Assembly: GCA_021324635.1 (NCBI GenBank)
Contig: JAJPIS010000021.1
Location: forward strand, 1 to 64,000
Length of the DNA stretch: 64,000 nt
From: Gemmatimonadota bacterium
Lineage (GTDB): Bacteria; Gemmatimonadota; Gemmatimonadetes; Gemmatimonadales; Gemmatimonadaceae
Direction: 5' to 3'
Positions 34,893 to 44,147 of this stretch are shown in pieces. The notes under the pieces are model-generated. The model was not told the DNA's origin. It worked only from the letters and a program-made list of their open reading frames with translations, and ran no database searches. Made by a program: the position numbers and the translations under genes. Every line of letters begins with the position of its first letter. Within the stretch, counting starts at the first letter, position 1.

Positions 34893-36281
34893 ATGTCAGA
34901 GACGATCACCGGATCACCCTCGAGCAGCGTCCTGAGCGCGGCCGGCAACGACCACGAGGCCCGGGTCCCGCAGCCCGTCGTCACGGCGGCCGCGCCGACG
35001 ACGAGTGCCCCCGCGGCACCCCAGACGGCCACGACGCCAGCGGGCACGGCGGGCACGGCGGGCGCGGCCGCCGCGGCGCCGTTCAACTTCAAGGCGATCC
35101 TCCAGGAGATGGTCCGGCAGAACGCCTCCGACCTTCACCTCAAGGTCGGCCGGCCACCGACATTGCGGGTTCAGGGTGAGCTCACGCCACTCGCACACGC
35201 CGCGATGCGTCCCGAGGACCTGAAGTTCCTGGCCGAGCAGGTCATGTCGCCGCGCCAGGTGAAGGAGTTCGCCGAGCACAAGGAGGCGGATTTCGCGATC
35301 GGTGTGCCGGGCATCGGCCGCTTCCGCGTCAACGTGTATCAGCAGCGCGGGACGATCGCCTACGCCCTGCGCTCGATTCCGTATCAGACGAGCACGATCG
35401 AGGAGCTGAACCTTCCCAAGGTGATCGAGGCGATCTCGCTCCGGCCGCGCGGGCTCGTGCTCGTCACCGGGATCACCGGCTCGGGCAAGTCGACCGCGCT
35501 GGCCGCGATGATCCAGTACATCAACGAGCAGCGGCACGCGAACGTGATCACGATCGAGGATCCGATCGAGTTCCTGCATCGCGACATCAACTGTCACATC
35601 AACCAGCGCGAAGTTGGCACCGACACCGGCAGCTTCGCCCAGGCGCTGCGCCGCGTGCTCCGGCAGGACCCGGACGTGATCCTGCTCGGCGAGATCCGGG
35701 ATCTCGACACGCTCGACACGGCACTCAAGGCGGCCGACACCGGACACCTCGTGTTCTCGACCCTGCACACGACCGACGCGACGCAGACCATCAACCGCGT
35801 GCTCTCCTTCTACCCGCCGCACCAGCAGGCCGAGGTGCGGTTCTCGTTGTCGACGGCCCTCGCGGCCGTGGTCTCGCTCCGACTCGTTCCGCGCAAGGAC
35901 AAGCCGGGGCGGGTTCCGGCCTGCGAGGTGCTGATCAACACGGCGGCGGTCCGCGACAACATCCGCGATATGACCAAGTCGCTCAACATCCCGGAGCTCA
36001 TCAAGGAGGGCACGCTCCAGTACGGGATGCAGAGCTTCGACCAGTCGTTGATGCAGTGGTACACGAAGGGCGTGATCTCGTACGAGAACGCGATCTTCTA
36101 CGCCACGAACCCGAGCGAGTTCGCCCTCCGGGTGCAGGGGGTCGCGGGGTCGAGTGATACGTCCTGGGATGCCTTCCAGGCCGACACGAATGCGCAGCGG
36201 CGTTTGCGCGGGCAGCGGGTGGCGCGGCGTCTAGCGCGCCGAGGGCCTCGCGCGGCTGCGGCCCACCCCTCCGGGCCTTAG
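34893..36281 (+). CDS. pilT: Type IV pilus retraction ATPase PilT
   Basis: The 462-residue hexameric ATPase starts with about 60 low-complexity residues. A PAS-like N-domain follows (about 65-170, LQEMVRQNASDLHLKVGRPP). The Walker A GITGSGKS is at 193-200. ITIEDPIEFLH, LRRVLRQDPDVILLGEIRD (Walker B) and FSTLHTTDATQTINR (His box) then follow. These are the PilT/PilU signatures for pilus retraction and twitching. It sits between accB and accC, with 33 and 9 nt gaps. No other pilus gene is nearby. Confidence 0.93.
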   Translation: MSETITGSPSSSVLSAAGNDHEARVPQPVVTAAAPTTSAPAAPQTATTPAGTAGTAGAAAAAPFNFKAILQEMVRQNASDLHLKVGRPPTLRVQGELTPLAHAAMRPEDLKFLAEQVMSPRQVKEFAEHKEADFAIGVPGIGRFRVNVYQQRGTIAYALRSIPYQTSTIEELNLPKVIEAISLRPRGLVLVTGITGSGKSTALAAMIQYINEQRHANVITIEDPIEFLHRDINCHINQREVGTDTGSFAQALRRVLRQDPDVILLGEIRDLDTLDTALKAADTGHLVFSTLHTTDATQTINRVLSFYPPHQQAEVRFSLSTALAAVVSLRLVPRKDKPGRVPACEVLINTAAVRDNIRDMTKSLNIPELIKEGTLQYGMQSFDQSLMQWYTKGVISYENAIFYATNPSEFALRVQGVAGSSDTSWDAFQADTNAQRRLRGQRVARRLARRGPRAAAAHPSGP

Positions 36282-36284
36282 TTT
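36279..36284 (+). promoter_or_regulatory. Possible -10 element giving a leaderless accC transcript
   Basis: TAGTTT lies 6 nt before GTG 36291, so a start site about 7 nt downstream would fall on the start codon itself. There is no ribosome-binding site between them. The TAG is also the stop codon of pilT. No convincing -35 box was found. Confidence 0.25.
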
Positions 36285-36290
36285 CCCTTC

Positions 36291-37661
36291 GTGTTCAACA
36301 AGGTCCTCATCGCCAACCGCGGCGAGATCGCGCTGCGGGTCATCCGGGCGTGTCGGGAGCTGGGGCTCCAGACGGTCGCCGTCTACTCGGAAGCCGACCG
36401 CGACTCGTTGCACGTGCGCTTTGCCGACGACGACGTCTGCATCGGCCCTCCCCCGTCGCGTGACTCCTATCTCAACATCCCGCGCCTGATCGCGGCCGCC
36501 GAGATCACTGGCGCGGACGCGATCCACCCGGGGTACGGCTTCCTCGCCGAGAACGCGGAGTTCGCCGAGACCTGTGCCGCGTCGAACGTGGTCTTCATTG
36601 GCCCGACGGCGGCCCAGATCCGCGTCATGGGCGACAAGGCGGCCGCCCGGAACGCGATGGCTGCTGCCGGTGTGCCGATCATTCCCGGCAGCCCCGGTCC
36701 GGTCGACGATGCCGACGAGGCCCTGACGCTCGCGCGGGAGATCGGCTTCCCGGTCATCATCAAGGCCGCGGCCGGCGGCGGCGGCAAAGGGATGCGGGTG
36801 GCACGGGACCCGGAGGATTTCGGCCGGTCCTTCCAGCTCGCGCGGTCGGAGGCGCTGTCGGCGTTCGGGAACGGTGAAGTGTACGTCGAGAAGTACCTCG
36901 CCCGCCCCCGTCACGTCGAGTTCCAGATCCTGGGCGACACGCACGGGACGGTGATCCACCTGGGTGAGCGCGACTGCTCCGTGCAGCGGCGACACCAGAA
37001 GCTGATCGAGGAAGCGCCGAGCCCGGCGGTCGACCGCGAGCTGCGGGCGCGGATGGGTGAGGCGGCGGTGCGGGGCGCGTCGTCGATCGGCTACACCGGT
37101 GCCGGCACGATCGAGATGCTGCTCGATACCGATGGCTCGTTCTACTTCATGGAGATGAACACGCGGATCCAGGTCGAGCATCCGGTGACCGAGATGTTGA
37201 CCGGCGTCGACCTGGTGAAGGAGCAGATCCGCGTGGCGGCCGGGGAGCGGCTCTCGGTGCGGGGGCTACCGGCGCCGCGGGGCCACGTCATCGAGTGTCG
37301 CGTCAACGCCGAGGACCCGGCGCGGAACTTTCAACCGTGCCCGGGCAAGATCGCCGTCTTTCACCCGCCCGGCGGGCCCGGTGTGCGGCTCGACACGCAC
37401 GTCTACGCGGGGTATACGGTCCCGCCGTACTACGATTCCCTGCTCGCGAAGCTGATCTGCGAGGGGCGCACCCGCGAGGAGGCGCTCCGCCGGATGCAGA
37501 TCGCCCTCGAGAGCTTCATCATCGAAGGCATCCCGACGACGATCCCGTTCCTCGCGCGGGTGATGGCCAACCCGCGCTTCATGGCCGGTGAGGTCGACAC
37601 CAAGTTCCTCGAGCGCGAGCCCGAGCTGATGAAGGAGCCCGTTCCGGCCGCGGTGGCGTAG
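36291..37661 (+). CDS. accC: Acetyl-CoA carboxylase biotin carboxylase subunit
   Basis: The 456-residue ATP-grasp enzyme carboxylates AccB-bound biotin. It opens with the family signature [23 protein letters not shown]-binding motifs include [16 protein letters not shown] and [12 protein letters not shown], and the catalytic region holds [19 protein letters not shown] and [12 protein letters not shown] 36291 is the first codon of the signature. The usual ribosome site is missing. It is the expected partner of accB despite the inserted pilT. Confidence 0.96.
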   Translation: MFNKVLIANRGEIALRVIRACRELGLQTVAVYSEADRDSLHVRFADDDVCIGPPPSRDSYLNIPRLIAAAEITGADAIHPGYGFLAENAEFAETCAASNVVFIGPTAAQIRVMGDKAAARNAMAAAGVPIIPGSPGPVDDADEALTLAREIGFPVIIKAAAGGGGKGMRVARDPEDFGRSFQLARSEALSAFGNGEVYVEKYLARPRHVEFQILGDTHGTVIHLGERDCSVQRRHQKLIEEAPSPAVDRELRARMGEAAVRGASSIGYTGAGTIEMLLDTDGSFYFMEMNTRIQVEHPVTEMLTGVDLVKEQIRVAAGERLSVRGLPAPRGHVIECRVNAEDPARNFQPCPGKIAVFHPPGGPGVRLDTHVYAGYTVPPYYDSLLAKLICEGRTREEALRRMQIALESFIIEGIPTTIPFLARVMANPRFMAGEVDTKFLEREPELMKEPVPAAVA

Positions 37662-37696
37662 CCGGCGGCGGTCGGACCACGGAGAGAGGGGGTGTC

Positions 37697-38449
37697 GTGC
37701 GCGCGGATGTCGTCGTGGGAGCAGTGCAGCCGGGAAGCGGGGGAGCCGAGGTCGCCGGGCGGGTCGTGGCCGTCATCGACGTGTTGCGCGCGTCGACCTC
37801 GATCGCGGTGGCGCTCGCGCACGGTGCCAAGGCGATCATCCCGTTCGAGAGCGCCGAGGAAGCGGTCCTCCGCTCGAAGGCGTTCGAGCGCGCCGACGTG
37901 CGGCTGGCGGGGGAGCGGCGGATGCGCGCGATCCCGGGCTTCGACTTGGGAAACTCGCCGGCGGAGTTCACGCGCGACGCCGTCGAGGGGAAGACGATTC
38001 TCTTCACGACCACCAACGGCACGGCGGCCCTCCTGTCCGTGCAGGGCGCCCGCGACGTCGTGATCGCGTCGTTCGTGAACTTCTCGCCGGTCGTCGCGAT
38101 GTTGCGGGCGGCCCTGCGCGGCGGGACCGACGTCACGATCATCTGCGCCGGGCGCGAGCGGCAGCTCGCGCTCGAGGACGTGGCCTGCGCGGGACGCTAC
38201 GTGCGCGCGATCGTCGAGCCGCTGCCGGGCGTGGTCGTCAACGATGCGGGGCGCGCGTGCATGGTCCTCGATCAGCGGTACGGAGCCCACCTGAACGAGC
38301 TGTTCGCGGACGCCGAGCACGGGCAGGCGCTCGCGGCCGCGGGCTTCGCCGCGGACCTCGACTGGTGCGCGGCGATCGACTCGTACCCGGTGGTGCCGAT
38401 CTACCAGGAACGCCAGATCACCAAGTTGGGACCGGAGCGGGAGCGCTGA
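37697..38449 (+). CDS. 2-phosphosulfolactate phosphatase family protein (ComB)
   Basis: The 250-residue product matches ComB, a magnesium-dependent phosphatase first known from coenzyme M synthesis. The main motifs are VAVIDVLRASTSIAVALAHG near residues 23-42 and LFTTTNGTAALLSVQ near 105-120. The family is widespread in bacteria that make no coenzyme M, where its substrate is uncertain, so the name indicates family and not reaction. A strong purine tract, GGAGAGAGGGGG (37681-37692), precedes GTG 37697. ftsK starts 4 bp after its stop. Confidence 0.85.
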   Translation: MRADVVVGAVQPGSGGAEVAGRVVAVIDVLRASTSIAVALAHGAKAIIPFESAEEAVLRSKAFERADVRLAGERRMRAIPGFDLGNSPAEFTRDAVEGKTILFTTTNGTAALLSVQGARDVVIASFVNFSPVVAMLRAALRGGTDVTIICAGRERQLALEDVACAGRYVRAIVEPLPGVVVNDAGRACMVLDQRYGAHLNELFADAEHGQALAAAGFAADLDWCAAIDSYPVVPIYQERQITKLGPERER

Positions 38450-38452
38450 CCG

Positions 38453-40840
38453 GTGGGTGGGTCCGAGACGCGCACGTCGCTGCCACCTCACGTCAAGCGC
38501 GAGCTGACGGGATCCGCGCTGCTCCTGTTCGCGGTCTTCCTGGCTGGCGCGCTCGCTGCCGCGCCCCGCGGCGCGCTCGGCCCCGGTGCGTCCAGCACCG
38601 GCTGCGCGGCCGCTGGCGGGATCTTCGGACCGGTCGGCTCCTGCCTGCGTGCGTCGCTGTTCTTCACCCTCGGGGTGCCGGCGGCCGTGCTGCTGCCGCT
38701 CCTGCCGGCCGTGCACGCGCTCCGACTCTTCGGCCGGCTGCGCGCAGCCGCCGACCGATCGTGGCTGGTCTTTCTCGCCGGACTCGTCCTCCTCGTGCCC
38801 ATCGGCGCGGCGCTCGCCACCGGCGGGCGGCGAGAGATCAGCGGGCTCGCCGGCATGTGGGGAAGCCTGGCGGCCTTCTATCTCGTCGTCGCGTTCGGCA
38901 CCGTCGGGGCCTGGATCATCTTCGCGCTCGGTGTGAGTGCCCTGACGGTGGCGACCCTGGCCTGGAACCCGCTGCGGGTCGTGGTGGGGCCGGGGCCGCG
39001 CGCGGCGCGCCCGGGCACGAGCGAGCGTCGCGGCGCCGCGGACCCGCAGCCGTCGGACGCCGCCGGCCGCGGGCTACCGGCCGTCGCGCTCGCGCCGAGC
39101 GCGGCGGAGATGCCGGCCGTGACTCCCGCGGACGCCGGCGCGCGCGCCGAGGGCGGGCCGGACGGCGACCCGGCCGAGGGCAGGGGTCGCCGCAAGCGGA
39201 AGCGGCTGGGGAGTCTGGCCGACCTGCTGGCGGGTGACGCCGAGCGGGACGCCGACGGCCCCGCGCACGAGACGCACGCGGTCGACGCCGCGGCGGCGGT
39301 GCTCCCGCCGGTCGACCTGCTGACGCCGCCCCCGCCGCGCAACGTCGACGTCGGGCGCCGCGAGCTGGACGCGATGGGCGTGAAGCTGCTCGACGCGCTT
39401 CGCACCTTCCGGGTCGAGGGGGACCTGGTCGGGCGGACGACCGGGCCAGTGGTGACGCAGTTCGAGATCGCGCCCGCGGCCGGTGTCAAAGTCCGGCAGA
39501 TCGCGACCCTGGCCAACGACCTGGCGCTGGCGATGCGGGCGCCGAGCATCCGCATCGTGGCGCCGATCCCCGGCAAGGGGGCGGTCGGCGTCGAGGTCCC
39601 GAATCCGACTGCCGAAGTGGTGACCTTCCGCGAGCTGGTGGAATCCCGCGAGTTTCAGAGCGCGCGGGCGGCGCTCCCCATCGCGCTCGGGAAGGACCTC
39701 GAGGGGCGGCCCGTGGTCGCCGATCTCGCCAAGATGCCGCACCTGCTGATCGCCGGCGCGACCGGGTCGGGGAAATCGGTCTGCGTCAACACGCTCATCA
39801 CGAGCCTCGTCTATCGGCACACGCCCGAGACACTCCGGTTCCTGATGGTCGACCCGAAGATGGTCGAGCTCTCGGTGTACAACGAGCTGCCCCATCTCCG
39901 GCACAAAGTCATCACCGACAACCGCGACGCCGCGACGGTCCTCAAATGGGCGGTGATGCAGATGCAGGAGCGCTACGAGCTCCTGGCGGCGAACGGCTGT
40001 CGCAATGTCCAGGAGTTCAATCAGCGGCTGCGCGACGGGGCCACCCTCCAGACCGCCGCCCAACCCGACGTGGCATTCGAGGAACGGACGTACCGGGGCG
40101 GCGTGCTGCCGTACATCGTCGTCGTGATCGACGAGCTCGCGGACCTCATGATGACGGTGCAGGGGGAGATCGAGACCCCGCTGGCGATGCTGGCGCAGAA
40201 GGCGCGCGCGATCGGCATCCACCTGATCCTGGCGACGCAGCGCCCGAGCGTGAACGTCATCACCGGACTGATCAAGGCCAACTTTCCGAGCCGGATCGGG
40301 TTCCGGGTGGCGTCGCAGGTCGACAGTCGCACGATCCTCGACGGCATCGGCGCCGAGTCACTCCTCGGGAACGGCGACATGCTCTTCATCCCGCCCGGGA
40401 AGTCGGAACCGGCGCGCCTTCAGGGCGCCTACATCACGGGCGAGGACACCGAGCGGCTGATCAGGTGGTATGGGGCGCAGCGCGAGGCCTGGCGGCTCGA
40501 GCAAGCCGCCGCCGCGGCTGCCGTGCCGGAGGAGGACGTGCTCGAGCAGGTGCGCCGGCGTGAGGCCGAGCAGGCCGAGGCCGGGGGCGACGGCGAGGAG
40601 GGGGGCCGTCCCGGGGAGCGCGACCTCCTCTTCCGCGAGGCCGCGGAAGTGGTCATCCACCACCAGCAGGGCTCGACCTCGCTGCTCCAGCGGCGGCTCA
40701 AAGTCGGCTACGGCCGCGCCGCGCGCATCATCGATCAGCTCCAGGCGGCCGGCGTGCTCGGGCCGCAGGACGGCTCGAAGCCCCGCGACGTGCTCGTCGG
40801 GCTCGAGGACCTCCCGCGCATCTGCGGTCGCGGCGCGTGA
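38453..40840 (+). CDS. ftsK: DNA translocase FtsK/SpoIIIE
   Basis: The 795-residue protein has about four N-terminal membrane helices (20-180) and a Pro/Ala-rich linker. The motor includes Walker A GATGSGKS at about 435-442, in LLIAGATGSGKSVCVN. Walker B lies in VVVIDELADLMM, and ILATQRPSVNVITGLIKANF is typical. A C-terminal winged-helix gamma domain (about 720-790, LLQRRLKVGYGRAARIIDQL) would read KOPS-like sites. FtsK segregates chromosomes at the septum. GTG 38453 lies 4 bp after the comB stop. A tandem repeat begins 20 bp after its stop. Confidence 0.95.
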   Translation: MGGSETRTSLPPHVKRELTGSALLLFAVFLAGALAAAPRGALGPGASSTGCAAAGGIFGPVGSCLRASLFFTLGVPAAVLLPLLPAVHALRLFGRLRAAADRSWLVFLAGLVLLVPIGAALATGGRREISGLAGMWGSLAAFYLVVAFGTVGAWIIFALGVSALTVATLAWNPLRVVVGPGPRAARPGTSERRGAADPQPSDAAGRGLPAVALAPSAAEMPAVTPADAGARAEGGPDGDPAEGRGRRKRKRLGSLADLLAGDAERDADGPAHETHAVDAAAAVLPPVDLLTPPPPRNVDVGRRELDAMGVKLLDALRTFRVEGDLVGRTTGPVVTQFEIAPAAGVKVRQIATLANDLALAMRAPSIRIVAPIPGKGAVGVEVPNPTAEVVTFRELVESREFQSARAALPIALGKDLEGRPVVADLAKMPHLLIAGATGSGKSVCVNTLITSLVYRHTPETLRFLMVDPKMVELSVYNELPHLRHKVITDNRDAATVLKWAVMQMQERYELLAANGCRNVQEFNQRLRDGATLQTAAQPDVAFEERTYRGGVLPYIVVVIDELADLMMTVQGEIETPLAMLAQKARAIGIHLILATQRPSVNVITGLIKANFPSRIGFRVASQVDSRTILDGIGAESLLGNGDMLFIPPGKSEPARLQGAYITGEDTERLIRWYGAQREAWRLEQAAAAAAVPEEDVLEQVRRREAEQAEAGGDGEEGGRPGERDLLFREAAEVVIHHQQGSTSLLQRRLKVGYGRAARIIDQLQAAGVLGPQDGSKPRDVLVGLEDLPRICGRGA

Positions 40841-40860
40841 GCGCGGGGTGGGCCCGCGGG

Positions 40861-40915
40861 GAGCGCCCGGTGAGCGCCCGGTGAGCGCCCGGTGAGCGCC
40901 CGGTGAGCGCCCGGT
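40861..40915 (+). repeat. Five perfect copies of an 11-bp tandem repeat
   Basis: GAGCGCCCGGT is repeated five times without change (40861-40915). Degenerate copies lie before (40839-40849) and after (40916-40926). Each unit supplies a GTG in a GGTGAGCG context, and the unit length rotates the reading frame. The array lies between ftsK and the GTG start of the methyltransferase at 40925. It is also bounded by a 12-bp direct repeat, GGCGCGTGAGCG, at 40832-40843 and 40920-40931. Confidence 0.9.
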
Positions 40916-40924
40916 GAGCGGCGC

Positions 40925-41854
40925 GTGAGCGACGGGCTCGGCGCGGCATCGAGGGGGATCGCCCGCACCGTGCCGGGCCCCGCGCGGGCGGGGATCAGGG
41001 CTCTCTGGTGTCGCGTGCAGGTCGCCCGCGCCCGGCGCCGGTGGAGCGAGGCACCCCCCTCGGGTCCGCTCGACGCCAGCCGGATCGAACCCCTGGCCCG
41101 GCGCTACCCCGTCCGCGAGTCCGCCTATGGCTACTCGCCGGATGCGCTGGCGGCGCGGGGTCACGAGCGCGCCGCGCAGCTGGCGCCGTACGCTCGGAGC
41201 GGGCGGGCGATCCTGGAGATCGGATCCGCCGACGGGATGACGGCCTGCGCGCTCGCGGCCGGGGGATGTCGGGTGACGGCGGTCGACATCGATACCAGTC
41301 GCACCGACGCACGGGCGCGTGCGGCCGGAGTCACGGTGCGGGAGATGGACGCGACCAGACTTCAGCTCCCTGACGCGTCGTTCGATCTCGTGTACAGCTT
41401 CAACGTCTTCGAGCACCTCCCCGACCCGGCCGCGACCTTCGACGAGATCGTGCGGGTGCTGCGCCCGGGTGGCGTTCTCTCGATCGCGTTCGGCGCGCTC
41501 CGCTGGTCGCCGCACGGCGCTCACCTCTACAAGCAGATCGGCATCCCGTACGTGACCGTGCTGTTCGAGGAGGCGGACGTCCTCGAGTACCTCCGCCGCC
41601 GGGGCCGGCCGGTCGCCCCACCCTGGGTGAACGACTACTCGATCGAGCGTTTCCGGGCAGTCTTCCGGCGGCACGCGGCGGCGGTCCCGGTGGTGCGGTA
41701 CCGGGAGACTCGCAACCGGTGGCACGCCGCGCTCATCGCCGAGCACGCCGGCACCTTCAGGCGCCGCGCACCGTCCTTCGAGTCGCTGCTCGTCGACTCG
41801 GTGCACGTCGTCGCTCGCAAGCGACCGGAGGGAGCCCCGGCGGCGCGGGGCTGA
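40925..41854 (+). CDS. Class I SAM-dependent methyltransferase
   Basis: The 309-residue protein has motif I ILEIGSADGMTACALAAGG near residue 95-113 and an acidic post-I strand (VTAVDID). DLVYSFNVFEHLPDPAATF and EIVRVLRPGGVLSIAFG supply motifs II and III. These define a Methyltransf_11-type small-molecule methyltransferase. The substrate is unknown. GTG 40925 lies at the end of the tandem repeat, so start choice among the repeat GTGs is uncertain. The first 45 residues are basic and low in conservation. Confidence 0.85.
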   Translation: MSDGLGAASRGIARTVPGPARAGIRALWCRVQVARARRRWSEAPPSGPLDASRIEPLARRYPVRESAYGYSPDALAARGHERAAQLAPYARSGRAILEIGSADGMTACALAAGGCRVTAVDIDTSRTDARARAAGVTVREMDATRLQLPDASFDLVYSFNVFEHLPDPAATFDEIVRVLRPGGVLSIAFGALRWSPHGAHLYKQIGIPYVTVLFEEADVLEYLRRRGRPVAPPWVNDYSIERFRAVFRRHAAAVPVVRYRETRNRWHAALIAEHAGTFRRRAPSFESLLVDSVHVVARKRPEGAPAARG

Positions 41855-41951
41855 CCGGGGCCGCCGCCCCGTGTCGCTCGACGCGTCTGGCCGCTCGATC
41901 TGGCGTGGCGGCGATGCGGTGAACCGCGGTCTCGTGGCTAGGCTGGCGTGC

Positions 41952-42326
41952 GTGACCACGGGCGCGCAGGAGCTGGGCGTCTTCGGGGAGCGGATGGCCG
42001 AACGGTGGCTCGTCCGGGCCGGGTGGCGGGTGCTGGCGCGGCGGTTCCGAGTCGGGCACCGGGACATCGACCTCATCGTCCGGCGGGATCGGACGATCGC
42101 CTTTGTGGAGGTCAAGACCCGGAGCGGCCTGGGGTTCGGCGAGCCGGTCACCGCGGTCGACCGGCGGAAGCGGCGTCACCTCTACCGGGCGGCCGTGATC
42201 TGGGTCGACCGCTTCGGCGTGCCCGGGGCAGAGTACCGGTTCGACGTGATCGGGGTCGGGTTGCGAGCCGGCCTCATCCGTATAAGTCATGTCGAGAACG
42301 CCTTCCAGGCCGACGCGTCGCGTTGA
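41952..42326 (+). CDS. YraN family putative endonuclease-fold protein (UPF0102)
   Basis: The 124-residue product has the restriction-endonuclease-like core of YraN: RRFRVGHRDIDLIVRRD, then TIAFVEVKTRSGLGFGEP with the acidic and E-x-K residues. It is followed by AVDRRKRRHLYRAA and RFDVIGV. The cellular role is not established; a nuclease active site is plausible from the fold. GTG 41952 gives the normal family length. An in-frame GTG at 41871 would add 27 unconserved residues. It lies 63 bp before recA. Confidence 0.85.
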   Translation: MTTGAQELGVFGERMAERWLVRAGWRVLARRFRVGHRDIDLIVRRDRTIAFVEVKTRSGLGFGEPVTAVDRRKRRHLYRAAVIWVDRFGVPGAEYRFDVIGVGLRAGLIRISHVENAFQADASR

Positions 42327-42367
42327 TTTGATGCTGCCGGCTTCGTATTTTGTTCGGGTACTATATT
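42323..42367 (+). promoter_or_regulatory. AT-rich promoter region of recA
   Basis: This is the most AT-rich patch of the area. TTGATT (42323-42328) and TATTTT (42346-42351) are 17 bp apart. TATATT (42362-42367) is a second -10 candidate nearer the gene. No LexA-type box of either the E. coli or the GAAC-N4-GTTC form is evident, so SOS control cannot be read here. Confidence 0.4.
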
Positions 42368-42389
42368 CCACGCTTAACAGGGGCGGGTA

Positions 42390-43448
42390 ATGGCCGTTTC
42401 GACCGTGCAAGACGACCGCAAGAAGGCGCTCAATCTCGCGATCGCGCAGATCGAGAAGAGCTGCGGCAAGGGCTCCATCATGAAGATGGGCCCCGACGCC
42501 CCGCGTGTGCGCGTCGAGTCGATCTCGACGGGGGCGATCAACCTCGATGCGGCGATCGGCGTGGGCGGGATCCCGCGCGGCCGCATCACCGAGGTGTACG
42601 GACCCGAGTCGAGCGGGAAGACGACGCTCTGCCTGCACGTCGTCGCCAACGCGCAGCGGGCCGGTGGTGTGGCGGCCTACATCGATGCCGAGCATGCCCT
42701 CGACACCGAGTACGCGAAGAAGCTCGGGGTCGACGTCGAGAATCTCCTGATCTCGCAGCCCGACACGGGGGAGCAGGCGCTCGAGATCTGCGAGATCCTG
42801 GTGCGCTCCGGCGCGGTCGACGTGGTGGTGATCGACTCGGTGGCCGCGTTGGTGCCGAAAGCCGAGATCGAAGGGGAGATGGGCGACTCCCATGTCGGGC
42901 TCCAGGCGCGTCTCATGAGTCAGGCGCTCCGGAAGCTGACCGGCGCCATCGCCCGGTCCAAGACGGCCGTGGTCTTCATCAACCAGCTACGCGAGAAGAT
43001 CGGCGTCATGTTCGGCAATCCCGAGACGACGACGGGAGGGAAGGCGCTCAAGTTCTACGCCTCCGTTCGTCTCGACATCCGCCGGATCGGGCCCGTGAAG
43101 GAGAAGGAGGATGTGATCGGCTCGCACGTGCGGGTCAAGGTCGTGAAGAACAAGGTCGCGCCCCCCTTCAAGCAGGCCGAGTTCGACATCATGTACGCCG
43201 AGGGGATCAGCCATACCTCGCTCCTGGTCGATATCGGCGCGGAGAGCGGCATCATCGAAAAGTCGGGCGCCTGGTACAGCTACGGGTCGCAGCGCATCGG
43301 GCAGGGCCGTGAGAACGCGAAGATGTTCCTGCGGGACAATCCGACGTTGCGGGCGGAGGTGGAGGACAAGGTCAAGGCGGTGCTCGGCATGCGGAGCGAT
43401 ACCGGTGCTGGTGCCGACGGGGCCGAGGTGGCGGGGGAGGAACTCTAG
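42390..43448 (+). CDS. recA: Recombinase RecA
   Basis: The 352-residue protein is full length. Walker A GPESSGKT is at 71-78. [20 protein letters not shown] supplies Walker B, and loop regions follow in [20 protein letters not shown]. The C-terminal domain ends in an acidic tail, [13 protein letters not shown]. RecA drives homologous recombination and the SOS response. ATG 42390 is preceded by GGGGCGGG. recX follows after 165 bp of spacer, in which I recognise no further element. Confidence 0.98.
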   Translation: MAVSTVQDDRKKALNLAIAQIEKSCGKGSIMKMGPDAPRVRVESISTGAINLDAAIGVGGIPRGRITEVYGPESSGKTTLCLHVVANAQRAGGVAAYIDAEHALDTEYAKKLGVDVENLLISQPDTGEQALEICEILVRSGAVDVVVIDSVAALVPKAEIEGEMGDSHVGLQARLMSQALRKLTGAIARSKTAVVFINQLREKIGVMFGNPETTTGGKALKFYASVRLDIRRIGPVKEKEDVIGSHVRVKVVKNKVAPPFKQAEFDIMYAEGISHTSLLVDIGAESGIIEKSGAWYSYGSQRIGQGRENAKMFLRDNPTLRAEVEDKVKAVLGMRSDTGAGADGAEVAGEEL

Positions 43449-43613
43449 GGCGCCGATCGATCGCACGACCTGGGTGCCTGCGGCTGCCGGCCGACATGGT
43501 GGGGCCGGGCGGAAGCGATGTGCGTCGGGCGGGGCCCGGATCCCCGTGCCGCGCGCCGCGCGACCGTCCGGTCCTGTCGCATCCGGGCCAGCGGCGAGCA
43601 CGAAGCGGCATCC

Positions 43614-44120
43614 ATGAGTGACCGTCGGCGGCCCGCGCGAGGGGACCCGTACGAACGGGCGCTCCTCATGCTGGGGGCTCGGGCGTACGCGACGCGGGAG
43701 CTGCGGCAGCGGCTCGTCCGGCGCGGGTTCCCGGAACCGGATGTCGACGCGGCGATTGCGCGGCTGACCGCCGTCGGACTGCTCGACGATGCCGCCTACG
43801 CGCGACAACTGACGCGGTCACGGATCGTCGGCGGGCGGGCGGCACCGCGGCGCGTGCGTCTGGAGCTCGCGCGGCGCGGCGTCGACCGCGCGACCGCCGA
43901 TGCCGCCGTCGATGCCGTGGTGGAGGACGAGGCGGTCGATCCCGCGGCCGCGCTGGAGGCGCTGGCCCGCCGACGCGCGGTCACGCTGGCGCGGCTCGAC
44001 CCCGCCACTCGACGCCGACGGCTCTACGCGTACCTCGCGCGCCGCGGGTACGACGCCGACGACATCCAGGCCGTGCTCCGGCGCATCGATGCCGACGCCG
44101 CCGGGGGGAGCGGGGACTAG
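43614..44120 (+). CDS. recX: RecA regulator RecX
   Basis: The 168-residue protein is built of the three-helix RecX repeats. Examples are ERALLMLGARAYATRELRQR, FPEPDVDAAIARLTAVGLLD and AAYARQLTRSRI. A final repeat ends LYAYLARRGYDADDIQAVLR. RecX binds RecA filaments and limits their activity. ATG 43614 begins the conserved part; the frame is open further upstream but without conserved content. The position after recA confirms the call. Confidence 0.92.
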   Translation: MSDRRRPARGDPYERALLMLGARAYATRELRQRLVRRGFPEPDVDAAIARLTAVGLLDDAAYARQLTRSRIVGGRAAPRRVRLELARRGVDRATADAAVDAVVEDEAVDPAAALEALARRRAVTLARLDPATRRRRLYAYLARRGYDADDIQAVLRRIDADAAGGSGD

Positions 44121-44135
44121 CCCCTCCGGTCGCTG

Positions 44136-44141
44136 TATATT
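44136..44141 (+). promoter_or_regulatory. TATATT -10 box directly before alaS
   Basis: TATATT ends 6 nt before ATG 44148. Initiation at the normal distance would start the mRNA on the start codon, giving a leaderless alaS transcript. No ribosome-binding site is present. No good -35 was seen. Confidence 0.35.
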
Positions 44142-44147
44142 CGACAG

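Noticed and set aside
41871-41951. GTG 41871 as the start of the YraN-family gene
   Set aside because: It adds 27 residues not seen in the family. GTG 41952 gives the normal length, but I cannot exclude the longer form.
42290-42389. A LexA/SOS box upstream of recA
   Set aside because: GTTC and GAAC half-sites occur but not at the right spacing or symmetry, so no box could be supported.
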